From assembly GCA_016869215.1 (NCBI GenBank), contig VGEP01000033.1, forward strand, positions 1-46,455: a stretch of DNA of 46,455 nucleotides, in the 5' to 3' direction. This document shows, piece by piece, positions 16,335 to 24,393 of the stretch; position 1 is the first letter of the stretch, and each line of letters opens with the position of its first letter. The DNA comes from Alphaproteobacteria bacterium (GTDB taxonomy: Bacteria; Pseudomonadota; Alphaproteobacteria; Rhizobiales; Xanthobacteraceae). The position numbers were made by a program, and so were the translations under genes. The notes beneath the pieces were generated by a model, which saw nothing but the letters and a program-made list of their open reading frames with translations, did no database searches and was not told the origin of the DNA.

Positions 16335-17594
16335 ATGGCGACCTCGCGCAACATCATCGTCGCCGGCGCCGGAATCGGCGGACTGACTGCGGCGCTGGCG
16401 CTCGCCAGATGCGGCTTCCGGGTAACCCTGATCGAGCGCGCCGGGCAGATCGAAGAAGCCGGTGCCGGGATCCAGCTTTCGCCAAACGCCACCCGCGTCC
16501 TGATTTCGCTGGGTCTTGCTGACCGGCTTCGCCGCACAGCCGTCACGCCGCAGGCGGTCGTCGTCAACACCGCGAGTGGCGGCAGGCTTGCGCGCATTCC
16601 GCTCGGCAACGCCACCGAGGCGCGTTACGGAGCGCCGTATTGGTCGATCCACCGCGGCGACCTGCAAGCCGCGCTGCTCGACGCGGTGCGCGAGAGCCCC
16701 GACATTGCGCTCCGGCTCGGCACCAGCGTCGACGATTTCGTCGTGCACGCCCATGGCGTCAGCGCAGCCTGCCGCAACAACAACGTGGCCGCCGACGAGC
16801 ACGGCATCGCACTGGTGTGCGCCGACGGACTGTGGTCCGGATTGCGGCATCGGCTCGGACAGCGCACACGGCCGGAGTTTCGCGGGCGTACGGCTTGGCG
16901 CGCGTTGCTCCATACCGAGCGCGCCGAGCCGGCGTTCCGGGCCGCGGACGTGCAGCTCTGGCTCGGCCGGGACGCGCATCTGGTCCACTACCCGGTGAAG
17001 TCCGGCGCGCTAATCAACATCGTGGCCATCGTCAACGACCGCTGGTCGGAGCCTGGCTGGACGGCGGAGGGCGCGCGCGAGGACTTGCTCGCTTGCTACT
17101 CGGCCTGGAACTGGGCCGAGCCGGTGCGCGCCTTTCTGGCGCTGCCGCTGCGCTGGCAGAAGTGGGCGCTCTACGACCTGCCGCCGCTGCGCCAATGGGG
17201 CGATGGCCCAGTCACGTTGCTGGGGGACGCCGCCCACCCGATGCTGCCTTTCCTGGCGCAGGGTGCCGCCATGGCAATCGAGGACGCAGCCGTTTTGGCC
17301 GCCTGTCTGTCGCAAAACCCCGACGATCCTGCCGCCGCCATGCGGCACTACGAACGCGCGCGACGCCCACGCACGGCCCGTGTCCAGCGGGCAGCAAGGA
17401 GCAACGGCCGTGCCTATCATCTCGGCGCGGCAGAGGCGGCGATCCGGAATTTCGTGCTGCGCGTCGCCGGCGGATCGATGCTGCTCAGGCGCTACGATTG
17501 GCTCTATGATTGGCGGGCGCCGGCTGTCGCGGCCGCAAAGATCGACATGCTGCCTTCGCCACGCGCGGGCGAAGGCGAGCGAGATATGGCCTGA
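16335..17594 (+). CDS. FAD-dependent monooxygenase, salicylate hydroxylase-like
   Basis: A 419-residue aromatic hydroxylase-type flavoprotein. In order: GAGIGG dinucleotide motif (about 11-16) with EEAGAGIQLSPNATRVL, the second FAD motif CADGLWSGLR (near 160), and GDAAHPMLPFLAQGAAMAIED (near 297). These three together define the group A monooxygenases (UbiH/salicylate hydroxylase family), which use NAD(P)H and O2 to hydroxylate an aromatic ring. The substrate is not determinable. It is the middle gene of a tight operon, following the zinc-finger protein by 13 bp and preceding the MetE-like gene by 5 bp. Confidence 0.92.
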   Translation: MATSRNIIVAGAGIGGLTAALALARCGFRVTLIERAGQIEEAGAGIQLSPNATRVLISLGLADRLRRTAVTPQAVVVNTASGGRLARIPLGNATEARYGAPYWSIHRGDLQAALLDAVRESPDIALRLGTSVDDFVVHAHGVSAACRNNNVAADEHGIALVCADGLWSGLRHRLGQRTRPEFRGRTAWRALLHTERAEPAFRAADVQLWLGRDAHLVHYPVKSGALINIVAIVNDRWSEPGWTAEGAREDLLACYSAWNWAEPVRAFLALPLRWQKWALYDLPPLRQWGDGPVTLLGDAAHPMLPFLAQGAAMAIEDAAVLAACLSQNPDDPAAAMRHYERARRPRTARVQRAARSNGRAYHLGAAEAAIRNFVLRVAGGSMLLRRYDWLYDWRAPAVAAAKIDMLPSPRAGEGERDMA

Positions 17595-17599
17595 CCCGC

Positions 17600-18619
17600 A
17601 TGTTCCAGACCACCGTCGCAGGAAGTCTTCCCAAACCGTCGTGGCTCGCGGAGCCCGACAAGCTATGGCCGGCATGGCGGCTGTCGGGACCCGATCTCGC
17701 CGCGGGCAAGCTCGACGCGACGCTGCTGGCGCTGAAGCTGCAGGAAGACGCCGGCATCGACGTGGTCAGCGATGGCGAACAGTCGCGCCAGCATTTCGTG
17801 CACGGCTTCCTGGAGTTCGTGGACGGCATCGACTTTGCGAACAAGGTCGAAATGGGAATCCGCAACAACCGCTACAAGGCGATGGTGCCGACCGTCACCG
17901 GCCCGCTCACGCTGAGAGGCCGGGTTCACGGCACCGAAGCGCGGTTTGCGCGCGCCCACACCGCGCGCAAGCTCAAAATCACGATGCCTGGCCCGATGAC
18001 CATCATCGACACCGTCGCCGACAAGCACTACGGCGATCGGGTGAAAATGGCGTTCGCCTTCGCCGACCTGCTCAACGCGGAGGCGCGCGCGCTGGAGCGC
18101 GACGGCGTCGATGTCATCCAGTTCGACGAGCCGGCGTTCAACGTCTATACGGACGAGGTTGCGGGTTGGGGCATCGAGGCATTGCACCGCGCCGTAGCCG
18201 GGCTGCAATGCACGACTGCGGTCCACATCTGTTACGGCTACGGCATCAAGGCGAACATCGACTGGAAGGCTACGCTCGGCGGGGAGTGGCGGCAATACGA
18301 GACGATCTTTCCCGCGCTTGCCGGGAGCCGCATCGACCAGGTTTCGGTTGAGTGCCGCAATTCCAAGGTGCCGGTGCATCTCCTTGCTCTGCTTGAGGGC
18401 AAGGACATCCAGATCGGCGTCATCGATGTCGCCACCGACGAGATCGAAACGCCCGAGCAGGTTGCGGAGACCATCGAGCCCGTGCTCGAACACGTGCCGG
18501 CGGGACGCCTGATCCTCGGCACCAACTGCGGCATGGCGCCGATGCGGCGCGACATCGCCGCGGCCAAGCTCGAAGCGCTCGGCCGGGGCGCCGCGCTGGC
18601 GCGCCAGCGCTTCGTCTGA
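17600..18619 (+). CDS. MetE C-terminal-domain-like methyltransferase (core MetE type)
   Basis: A 339-residue protein equivalent to only the catalytic C-terminal half of cobalamin-independent methionine synthase. Zinc ligands typical of that half are present: His209 and Cys211 in HICYGYG, Glu251 in VECRNS, Cys310 in GTNCGM. The N-terminal half that binds the polyglutamyl folate in MetE is absent, so it belongs to the stand-alone group some of which are folate-independent methionine synthases; the methyl donor is therefore uncertain. ATG 17600 follows the monooxygenase stop by 5 bp, so coupling is likely. It converges on the lipoprotein gene, with a 35-bp gap. Confidence 0.85.
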   Translation: MFQTTVAGSLPKPSWLAEPDKLWPAWRLSGPDLAAGKLDATLLALKLQEDAGIDVVSDGEQSRQHFVHGFLEFVDGIDFANKVEMGIRNNRYKAMVPTVTGPLTLRGRVHGTEARFARAHTARKLKITMPGPMTIIDTVADKHYGDRVKMAFAFADLLNAEARALERDGVDVIQFDEPAFNVYTDEVAGWGIEALHRAVAGLQCTTAVHICYGYGIKANIDWKATLGGEWRQYETIFPALAGSRIDQVSVECRNSKVPVHLLALLEGKDIQIGVIDVATDEIETPEQVAETIEPVLEHVPAGRLILGTNCGMAPMRRDIAAAKLEALGRGAALARQRFV

Positions 18620-18654
18620 CGCAGCCCCCGCGGCGCGGCGGAACTTGTCGCGAT

Positions 18655-19038
18655 CTAGTGAAGAGAGCGCTCGCTCGACCACCGGCTGCTGCTCTGGCAA
18701 TTCTTCCCGGAGGCGGTGTCGTTGAGCAGCTTGAGTTCGGCGCGGGCACGCAAATGGTCGCTGCGATACGCGACGGCATTGACCAACTCGCCGCCGGGCG
18801 ACTGCGCTGAGCGCTCCATCAATTGCCGCAGCTCCAATTCGCGCGCTTGCGTGGTCGTGATCTCGCGCAGCAGCGCACGGCAATCGTATACGTCGTATTT
18901 CCCGGGCGCGACAAAGGCGGCATTCGCGGTCTGCTCCGAAATTCCGGCGCAGCCGCCGAGACCTGCAGCCGCGACCGCAAGGCCGGCGGCGCATGCACAA
19001 CATCTCAAAAGCTGCATTCCGCCCGTTGGAAGATTCAT
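18655..19038 (-). CDS. Small lipoprotein of unknown function
   Basis: About 127 residues. The N-terminus carries a type II signal peptide with a lipobox LGGC at about 27-30, so it should be lipid-anchored in the envelope. The rest is a short helical, Arg/Glu-rich domain (LREITTTQARELELRQLMERSAQ) with no recognised family. Further cysteines (YDC, KNC) may form a disulfide. ATG 19038 is used; a shorter start at 19017 gives a better signal n-region. The 19039-19346 gap to the VOC gene holds no gene I can support. Confidence 0.65.
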   Translation of the reverse strand: MNLPTGGMQLLRCCACAAGLAVAAAGLGGCAGISEQTANAAFVAPGKYDVYDCRALLREITTTQARELELRQLMERSAQSPGGELVNAVAYRSDHLRARAELKLLNDTASGKNCQSSSRWSSERSLH

Positions 19039-19346
19039 GTCGTAAACCGCGGGATGGCCGATCCGGTCCGGGCGGCTCGCAGTCCGCTCCGGCACCTCGG
19101 CCGAGCCTAGGCTAATCGACAACGTGTTGAAATTGTGTGTACCGGCTCCCGCCGGACCGGCGCGCGAAAGTCAACCGGGCCAGCCATCGGATTCGGCATG
19201 ACACGAAACAAACTCGACATGGCGGTAGCGGTGCGGCCGGCGTTGCCGATGCTATGGCATTTCGTGCATTCTGGCTGGCGCACGAGCGCGGTCGGATGCA
19301 ACAGCCGCCGACCGGCCCGTCCGATCCGCCGCCGGAGAATTCGCCG

Positions 19347-19922
19347 ATGACAGCCCTCCCCGACTGCCAGCTCTGCCACATCGGGATTTACGCCCACGAT
19401 CTCGAAGCCATGGTCGATTTCTACTCCCGAATTTTCGGGCTGACCGTCACCGATCGGGGGACGACCTCGCGCGGCGTGCCGATCGCGTTTCTCAGCCGCG
19501 ATCCAACCGAACATCACCAGGTCGCGATCGCGGCGGGCCGGCCGAAGGATGCGTCGTTCAGCACCATCCAGCAGGTTTCGTTCCGCCTGTCCGGGCTCAA
19601 CGAACTGCGCGAGTACTATCCGTGGCTGGTGAAGCAGGGCGTCAAGAAGCTCGATCCGCGCACCCACGGCAACGCCTGGAGCATCTATTTCGCGGACCCC
19701 GAGGACAACCGCGTCGAAATCTATTGCGCGTCACCATGGTACGTGGCGCAGCCGTTCGGCGAGCCGGTCGACCTGACCGAGCCGCCGGAGGTTATCCATG
19801 CCAAGACAGAGGCACTGGTGAAGCGCGACCCGTCCTGGAAGCCGATGGATGTCTGGGTCGCCGAGATGCGCGCGAAGATGGGCAAGCCGGTCGAGGCTCC
19901 GGCGCTCGCGACGGCGAAATAG
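19347..19922 (+). CDS. VOC-superfamily dioxygenase-like protein
   Basis: A 191-residue vicinal-oxygen-chelate protein. Metal ligands fit the extradiol dioxygenase pattern: His at about residue 10 in CHIGIYAHD, His in EHHQVAI near 57, and Glu in NRVEIYC near 124. One module of the beta-alpha-beta-beta-beta type is repeated once. The substrate is unknown; relatives are extradiol dioxygenases or glyoxalase-like enzymes acting on catechol-like molecules. ATG 19347 is preferred with GGAG upstream; a longer in-frame read-through to 19137 looks non-coding. A hairpin terminator follows. Confidence 0.87.
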   Translation: MTALPDCQLCHIGIYAHDLEAMVDFYSRIFGLTVTDRGTTSRGVPIAFLSRDPTEHHQVAIAAGRPKDASFSTIQQVSFRLSGLNELREYYPWLVKQGVKKLDPRTHGNAWSIYFADPEDNRVEIYCASPWYVAQPFGEPVDLTEPPEVIHAKTEALVKRDPSWKPMDVWVAEMRAKMGKPVEAPALATAK

Positions 19923-19947
19923 CGAACCCAAGTCGCTGCGGAAATCG

Positions 19948-19974
19948 GGCGCCGCGCGCGGGACGCGCGGCGCC
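19948..19974. terminator. Bidirectional hairpin between VOC and universal stress protein genes
   Basis: GGCGCCGCGCG and CGCGCGGCGCC form a perfect 11-bp stem with a five-base loop in the short gap between the two converging genes. No T-run is present on either side, so termination may be weak or Rho-assisted. Confidence 0.6.
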
Positions 19975-19980
19975 TTCGTG

Positions 19981-20826
19981 TCAGTGCGCCATGATCACCG
20001 GCAGTTCGGCGTTCGACAGGATGTGGCTGGTTGCGCCGCCAAAGATCATCTGCCGCAGCCGGCTCTGGGTATAGGCGCCCTTGACCAGGAGGTCGCAGCC
20101 CTGCGACTGCGCCGCCGCAAGGATCGCCTCGCCGGTGCTGCGGCCCTCAAGCCCGACCGACATCGGCTTGGCGTCGATGCCGTTCCGCAGCAGTTGATTG
20201 AGCAACTGCTCCGACGACGGCCCCGGCACCGCCTGCCCGCCGATCACGGTCAGCACCGTCACCCGCTCCGCCTTTTCGATCAGCGGCATGGCAAATGCCG
20301 TGGTGCGCGCCTGCTCGGTGCTGCAGTTCCAGTGGATCATGATGTTGGTCGCGATCTGCTTTTGCGCCTTGGGCGGCGCCAAAAGAATGGGCTTACCGCT
20401 TTCGAACAGACCGGACTCGATGGCGCGGTTGTGCAGTCCGATGGTGTTGGAGTCGGGCCGGCTCAACACCGTGATGTCGAACACGCGGCCGTAGCTGCCG
20501 ACAAATCCTTCGCCCTCCGGCGCGTCGTCGATCCAGCCGAACGACAGCCCCGCGCCCGTGCCGGCCGCGTGCGGCACGCCCTGTTCGCGCATGAAGTCCT
20601 CGAACAGGCGGCGCGATTGCGCGGCCTCTTCCAGGCTCTCCTGCCGGTAAGATTCCAGTGGAATGCTGCCAGCGGGATCCACCGCGACAAATTCGCTGAT
20701 CCCGAACCGCAGCGGGAAGCCTTCGATGTAACTGCCGAACCGCCGCGCCAGCAGCAGCGTGGATTCCAGCACCGACCGCATCCCCTCGTGGTGCTCCATC
20801 GGTACCAGGATGGTTTTCATGCTCAT
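19981..20826 (-). CDS. Universal stress protein, two-domain
   Basis: A 281-residue protein with two UspA-like halves. N-terminal half starts KTILVPMEHHEGM (strand with the usual acidic or small residue after it), and the second half carries TNIMIHWNCSTEQARTTAFAMPLIEKAERVTVLTVIG, with the nucleotide loop region GAYTQSRLRQMIFGGATSHIL near the end, matching the GxxGxxxxSxxxxxv signature. Such tandem forms bind ATP or are regulatory during stress. GGGAGCG precedes ATG 20826. Transcription is on the minus strand and converges on the VOC gene; tRNA-Leu lies upstream. Confidence 0.9.
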   Translation of the reverse strand: MSMKTILVPMEHHEGMRSVLESTLLLARRFGSYIEGFPLRFGISEFVAVDPAGSIPLESYRQESLEEAAQSRRLFEDFMREQGVPHAAGTGAGLSFGWIDDAPEGEGFVGSYGRVFDITVLSRPDSNTIGLHNRAIESGLFESGKPILLAPPKAQKQIATNIMIHWNCSTEQARTTAFAMPLIEKAERVTVLTVIGGQAVPGPSSEQLLNQLLRNGIDAKPMSVGLEGRSTGEAILAAAQSQGCDLLVKGAYTQSRLRQMIFGGATSHILSNAELPVIMAH

Positions 20827-20899
20827 ATTTCGCTCCCGCTGTTCACTGCCGGCGGCATCCCCTCCGCAGGCAGTGCATTAAACGCGGCATCAAACCGTT

Positions 20900-20988
20900 T
20901 GGTGCCGACGGCCGGACTCGAACCGGCACGGAGCTTTCGCCCCAACGGATTTTAAGTCCGATGCGTCTACCAGTTCCGCCACGTCGGC
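20900..20988 (-). tRNA. tRNA-Leu (anticodon UAA)
   Basis: The minus strand reads GCCGACG (acceptor), a D-arm GGCGGAACTGGTAGACGC, an anticodon arm CGGA-CTTAAAA-TCCG with anticodon UAA, a long variable arm (type II tRNA, GGGGCGAAAGCTCC), the T-arm GCCGGTTCGAGTCCGGC and closing CGTCGGC-A-CCA. CCA is encoded at 20902-20900. It decodes UUA and UUG. The bicupin gene lies upstream. Confidence 0.97.
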
Positions 20989-21033
20989 CCGATGCATTCC
21001 TAACACCGCGGGCCGACGCACCGAAAGCGCGCA

Positions 21034-21915
21034 TCAGCCCTTGCCGGTGTGTCCCCAGACTTCGTCCCATAACCGGCCGCTCGGATCGGTCACGCGGCCG
21101 TCTTTTTCGTAGAACTTGTTCGGCACCTGGAAGATCGCGAGCATCAATCCGCCTTCGGGACACCACGCCACATGCCGGCTGCCCGGTTCGCGCCAGATGA
21201 ACTCGCCAGCCTTGGCCTCGATGCCTTCGGCGGGGCCTTCCTTGTCCACCAGCCGGCCTTCCAGCACGTAGGTCTGTTCGATGTTGACGTGCTCGTGGTC
21301 GGGCAGAACCGCGCCCGGAGCAAACCGCATCAGCGCGGTCATGAGCCCGGTCTTGGTGTCCATCATCAGCGATTTCACCTCACAGCCAGGGAAGCGCGTC
21401 GGCTTCCATTCCATCTCGGCGGGCTTCACCAGATGCGAATGCTGGCCGGCCGCGGCCTCGAATTCCGCCGCATCGCCGTTCGCCGGGCGCGAGGTCTTGT
21501 CCCATGAGCCGCCAAATGCATCGGTCGCGCGGCCGGCGTCGTCGAAGAACTTGTTGGGCACCTGCATGATCGCGATCGTCAACCCGCCGTTCGGCGACCA
21601 TGCAGAATGCCGGCTGCCGGGCTCGCGCCAGACGAACTCGCCCTTCTTGCACTCCAAACCCGCCGCCGGACCTTCCTTGTCCACCAGATGGCCTTCGAGC
21701 AGATAGGTCTGCTCGATGCCGACGTGCTCGTGATCGGTGAGCGTGGCGCCGGGCCCAAATCTGAACAGCGAGGTCATCAGGCCGCTTTCGTCCTGCAGCA
21801 ACACCTTCAACTGGCAGCCGGGAAAGCGAGACGGCTTCCATTCCATTTCGGCCGGTCGGACCAGATGGGAATGCTGGTCGGCGGTCATCGCAGTCTTGGG
21901 CGTGACGGCATCCAT
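21034..21915 (-). CDS. Bicupin protein made of two near-identical cupin modules
   Basis: A 293-residue protein with two modules of about 125 residues sharing most of their sequence: module 1 begins QHSHLVRPAEMEWKPSRFPGC, module 2 QHSHLVKPAEMEWKPTRFPGC. Each has DHEHVGIEQTYLLEG or DHEHVNIEQTYVLEG, the HxH...E cupin metal motif, and the downstream EPGSRH. ChrR-like cupins of this shape bind a divalent metal and are either sensors or simple oxygenases; the substrate is unknown. GGAGGTTCGTC precedes ATG 21915. It is the last gene before tRNA-Leu and lies downstream of a TctC gene remnant. Confidence 0.88.
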   Translation of the reverse strand: MDAVTPKTAMTADQHSHLVRPAEMEWKPSRFPGCQLKVLLQDESGLMTSLFRFGPGATLTDHEHVGIEQTYLLEGHLVDKEGPAAGLECKKGEFVWREPGSRHSAWSPNGGLTIAIMQVPNKFFDDAGRATDAFGGSWDKTSRPANGDAAEFEAAAGQHSHLVKPAEMEWKPTRFPGCEVKSLMMDTKTGLMTALMRFAPGAVLPDHEHVNIEQTYVLEGRLVDKEGPAEGIEAKAGEFIWREPGSRHVAWCPEGGLMLAIFQVPNKFYEKDGRVTDPSGRLWDEVWGHTGKG

Positions 21916-21991
21916 GACGAACCTCCGTGTAACGGCCCGACTCCGCCCGGGGCCGGTTGCCGCAATGATAGCGGATTGCTGCCGGAGTCGG

Positions 21992-22108
21992 CTAGTTGGA
22001 CAGCACAATATTGGCCCGCTCGATCACGCTGCCGAACTTGCGCGACTCGGATTCGACGAACGCCTTGAACTCCGCCACCGAGGTCGCGCGCGGCACGATG
22101 CCCCGCAT
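21992..22108 (-). pseudogene. C-terminal remnant of a TctC/Bug-family solute-binding protein
   Basis: The frame ending at 21992 reads TSVAEFKAFVESESRKFGSV then IERANIVLSN and stops. This matches the conserved C-terminal end of tripartite tricarboxylate transporter receptors (usual form TPEEFAxFxxxExxKWxxVxxxAxI). No matching coding sequence continues upstream: the next about 90 bases before gpt do not read as the rest of the protein. The intact protein of this family would be about 325 residues, so about 90 percent is gone. An intact relative lies at 27685-28677. Confidence 0.6.
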
Positions 22109-22202
22109 GGCCCCCCGGACTTCCGCTCCGCCGGTCGCGCGACGGTTGTGGCCCACAGACGGCCGCCAGACCGAAATGGCCTCGCCACGGGTGCGCGACC
22201 GT

Positions 22203-22724
22203 CTATGCGCCACCTTCGCGGATCGGCGGCTGGAACGCCAGTCCGGTGTCCCAAGGGAAGTAAATCCAGGTGTCCTGCGACACTTCGGTGATGAAGGTAT
22301 CGACCAGCGGCCGCCCCATCGGCTTGGCATAGACGGTCGCGAAATGTGCGCCGGGCAGCAGGTCACGCACCATCTTTGCGGTTTTTCCGGTGTCGACGAG
22401 ATCGTCGACGATCAGAACGCCCTTGCCCTTCAGCGCGGTGATCGACTGGGCCACACCTTTGATGAGTTGCAGTTCGCCCTGGCGCTTGTAGTCGTGATAG
22501 CTCGATATGCAGATCGTCTCGATCAGCCGCACGTCGAGTTCGCGCGCCACGACCGCGGCCGGCACCAGCCCGCCGCGGGTGATCGCGACGATCGTGTCGA
22601 ACGGCCCCGCCTCGGCGAGCCGCCACGCCAGCGCGCGGGCGTCGCGATGGAACTGGTCCCACGACACCGGAAACGCCTTCTGCGGCTGCACCTGTGGCTG
22701 CGATTGCTGCTCGGCTTGCGCCAT
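22203..22724 (-). CDS. gpt: Xanthine-guanine phosphoribosyltransferase
   Basis: Purine salvage enzyme that joins PRPP to xanthine or guanine. It is 173 residues, close to Gpt length, with the PRPP motif [13 protein letters not shown] near 103-115, an N-terminal [10 protein letters not shown] loop near 48-57, and the C-terminal WIYFPWD substrate region typical of XGPRT. It has an about 15-residue Gln-rich N-terminal extension. ATG 22724 is confirmed by GAGGGACGATCC upstream. It is followed downstream by a TctC remnant and preceded by a two-palindrome repeat element. Confidence 0.92.
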   Translation of the reverse strand: MAQAEQQSQPQVQPQKAFPVSWDQFHRDARALAWRLAEAGPFDTIVAITRGGLVPAAVVARELDVRLIETICISSYHDYKRQGELQLIKGVAQSITALKGKGVLIVDDLVDTGKTAKMVRDLLPGAHFATVYAKPMGRPLVDTFITEVSQDTWIYFPWDTGLAFQPPIREGGA

Positions 22725-22755
22725 GGATCGTCCCTCTCGGCCCCGGCGCTTTCTA

Positions 22756-22854
22756 GAGCACGATCCCGAAAAGTGGGAACCGGTTTTCGGACAAGATCGT
22801 GCTCCGGCAAAACGATGAGCGACGGCTCTGATTCAACGAAGTTGAATCGGAGCC
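22756..22854. repeat. Rhizobiales-type two-palindrome intergenic repeat
   Basis: Two adjacent inverted repeats. First: GAGCACGATC (22756-22765) and GATCGTGCTC (22795-22804) around a core AAAAGTGGGAACCGGTTTTC. Second: GGCTCTGATTCAAC and GTTGAATCGGAGCC (22824-22854) around GAA, with one mismatch. This combination is a well-known mosaic intergenic element in Hyphomicrobiales genomes. It abuts the stop of the dioxygenase gene exactly (stop 22854-22856), so it may form a hairpin at the mRNA end. Confidence 0.85.
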
Positions 22855-23456
22855 TAGCGCATATCGAGCACGAAATCGAACCGGCCGGCGACGTCACCCT
22901 TCGCCAGCGCGGTGCGGACCAGCAATTCGCGCCGGAAGAACCGGTCGGTGCGGTTGTGGGCCTCGCCCGGAAAATAGAGCTGCGTGGTCAGGATGCGTCC
23001 GCCGGGCGGCTGCACCTTCACGTGGAGGTGGCGCGTTCGTCCAGGATAGGACGCGGGAACGACGGTGCGAAGCCGGTAGCGGCCTTCCGCGTCGGTAAAC
23101 TGATGGCCGCGCAGCCGGTTTCCGCTGTTGTCGTATTGTCCTTCGGTATCGGCCTGCCAGAAATCGATCAGGGCCCGCGCCACGGGCTTGCAGCCGCGCG
23201 TGAGCACGAAGCCCGTCAGCACCAGCGTCTGGCCGCGCATTCCGGCTTCGACCAGATCGGTGCGCTCGGGCGAACTCGGCTTGAAGAACGGCCCCTCGGT
23301 CTGGCGCTGCGTCGGCGCAGCGCCGTCGCTGCATTCCGGCGTCGGCGACAGCGGCTGGGCCAGCGCGCCGTCGGCAGGATAGAGCCCGTAACCCGCGGCC
23401 AGCGTCCCGGCGGTCAGAATGAAACGCCGGCGCGTCGATCCTCGTGACTCGTCCAT
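22854..23456 (-). CDS. Secreted intradiol ring-cleavage dioxygenase
   Basis: A 200-residue protein with a Tat-type N-terminus (STRRRFILTAG), so probably exported folded. The catalytic region has Tyr108 in QYDN, Tyr136 in ASYPGR, and His143/His145 in RHLHVKV, the iron(III) ligands of the intradiol family that splits catechol-type rings between the hydroxyls. It is smaller than cytosolic catechol dioxygenases and resembles the exported protocatechuate-dioxygenase-like group. ATG 23456 (GAGG eight bases upstream) is chosen over GTG 23465. Its start lies about 10 bp after the CinA-like gene, forming an operon. Confidence 0.88.
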   Translation of the reverse strand: MDESRGSTRRRFILTAGTLAAGYGLYPADGALAQPLSPTPECSDGAAPTQRQTEGPFFKPSSPERTDLVEAGMRGQTLVLTGFVLTRGCKPVARALIDFWQADTEGQYDNSGNRLRGHQFTDAEGRYRLRTVVPASYPGRTRHLHVKVQPPGGRILTTQLYFPGEAHNRTDRFFRRELLVRTALAKGDVAGRFDFVLDMR

Positions 23457-23466
23457 GGCAGGCACC

Positions 23467-24234
23467 TCATGCGGTTTGCCGCAAGCCCGCCCGCACCTCG
23501 TTCAGCATCGCCTCGACCGCGGCCTTGGCCGCGGCGAGTTTCTGCGGATCGCGCGAGCGGATCACGACGTTGGTGTTGGGCCGCCCCTCGTCCTGGAATG
23601 GATAGCTGCCGATCATCACATCGGGATGCGCCTTGGCGATTGCGCCGAGCGGCCCGCCGATGTCGCCCTCGCGCAGATTGGCGCGCACCGATTCCGACAG
23701 CAGCTTGACGCCCGTTTTGAGCGTCGGCGCCACCTCGTCGAGCATAGCCTGCATGATCGACGGCACGCCCGCCATCACGTGCACGTTGCCGATGCGGAAG
23801 CCCGGCGCGCTCGATACCTTGTTGACGATCAAGTCGGCGCCCGCGGGAATGCGCGCCATCCGCAGCCGCGCTTCGTTGAGGTCCTTCTCGGCGATCCGTG
23901 TCAGCAGCATGGCGCGGGCGCGTGGGTCGACGTCGATCGAGACGCCGAATGCCTTGGCCACGCAATCTGCGGTGATGTCGTCGTGGGTCGGACCGATGCC
24001 GCCGGTGGTGAATACATAGGTGTAGCGGCGGCGCAGCGCGTCGAGCGCGGTGACGATCTCTTCCTCGATGTCGGGCACGATACGAACCTCGCGCACATCG
24101 ATGCCGATGTTGGTCATGTATTCGGCGATATAGCCGATGTTCTTGTCCTTGGTCCGGCCCGACAGGATTTCGTCGCCGATGACCAGGATGGCGGCAGTGA
24201 CGATGTCGGTGGCCGCGCCGCGCACGTCGTTCAT
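23467..24234 (-). CDS. CinA-like molybdopterin-binding domain protein
   Basis: A 255-residue MoaB/Mog fold protein. The signature TTGGIGPTHDDITADCVAKA and the N-terminal ILVIGDEILSGRTKD identify the molybdopterin-binding domain shared with the N-terminal half of CinA; the C-terminal nicotinamide-amidase part is absent. Such short proteins may be ADP-ribose pyrophosphatases or unassigned. ATG 24234 with GGGAGTGAAG upstream. The dioxygenase gene follows within 10 bp. Confidence 0.9.
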   Translation of the reverse strand: MNDVRGAATDIVTAAILVIGDEILSGRTKDKNIGYIAEYMTNIGIDVREVRIVPDIEEEIVTALDALRRRYTYVFTTGGIGPTHDDITADCVAKAFGVSIDVDPRARAMLLTRIAEKDLNEARLRMARIPAGADLIVNKVSSAPGFRIGNVHVMAGVPSIMQAMLDEVAPTLKTGVKLLSESVRANLREGDIGGPLGAIAKAHPDVMIGSYPFQDEGRPNTNVVIRSRDPQKLAAAKAAVEAMLNEVRAGLRQTA

Positions 24235-24393
24235 GGACTTCACTCCCACTCCAGGCTCAATCGGTCTAGCGCGGACCGACATGGCGCTCAAGCGCACCGC
24301 GGCCTCCCTGTGCAAGGCCCGATCCCCGCCGAAGGGCGGCGTTGCCGCCGGGGGCGCGGCATCGCTATAAACGCCTTCCGGTGGAGGGCTGCG

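Noticed and set aside
19137..19346. N-terminal extension of the VOC protein
   Set aside because: The in-frame stretch is Arg/Pro-rich without a ribosome binding site; homology begins at MTALPDCQLCHIG.
21996..23447. 483-codon plus-strand ORF
   Set aside because: Antisense across gpt, the repeat and the dioxygenase; spans three real features.
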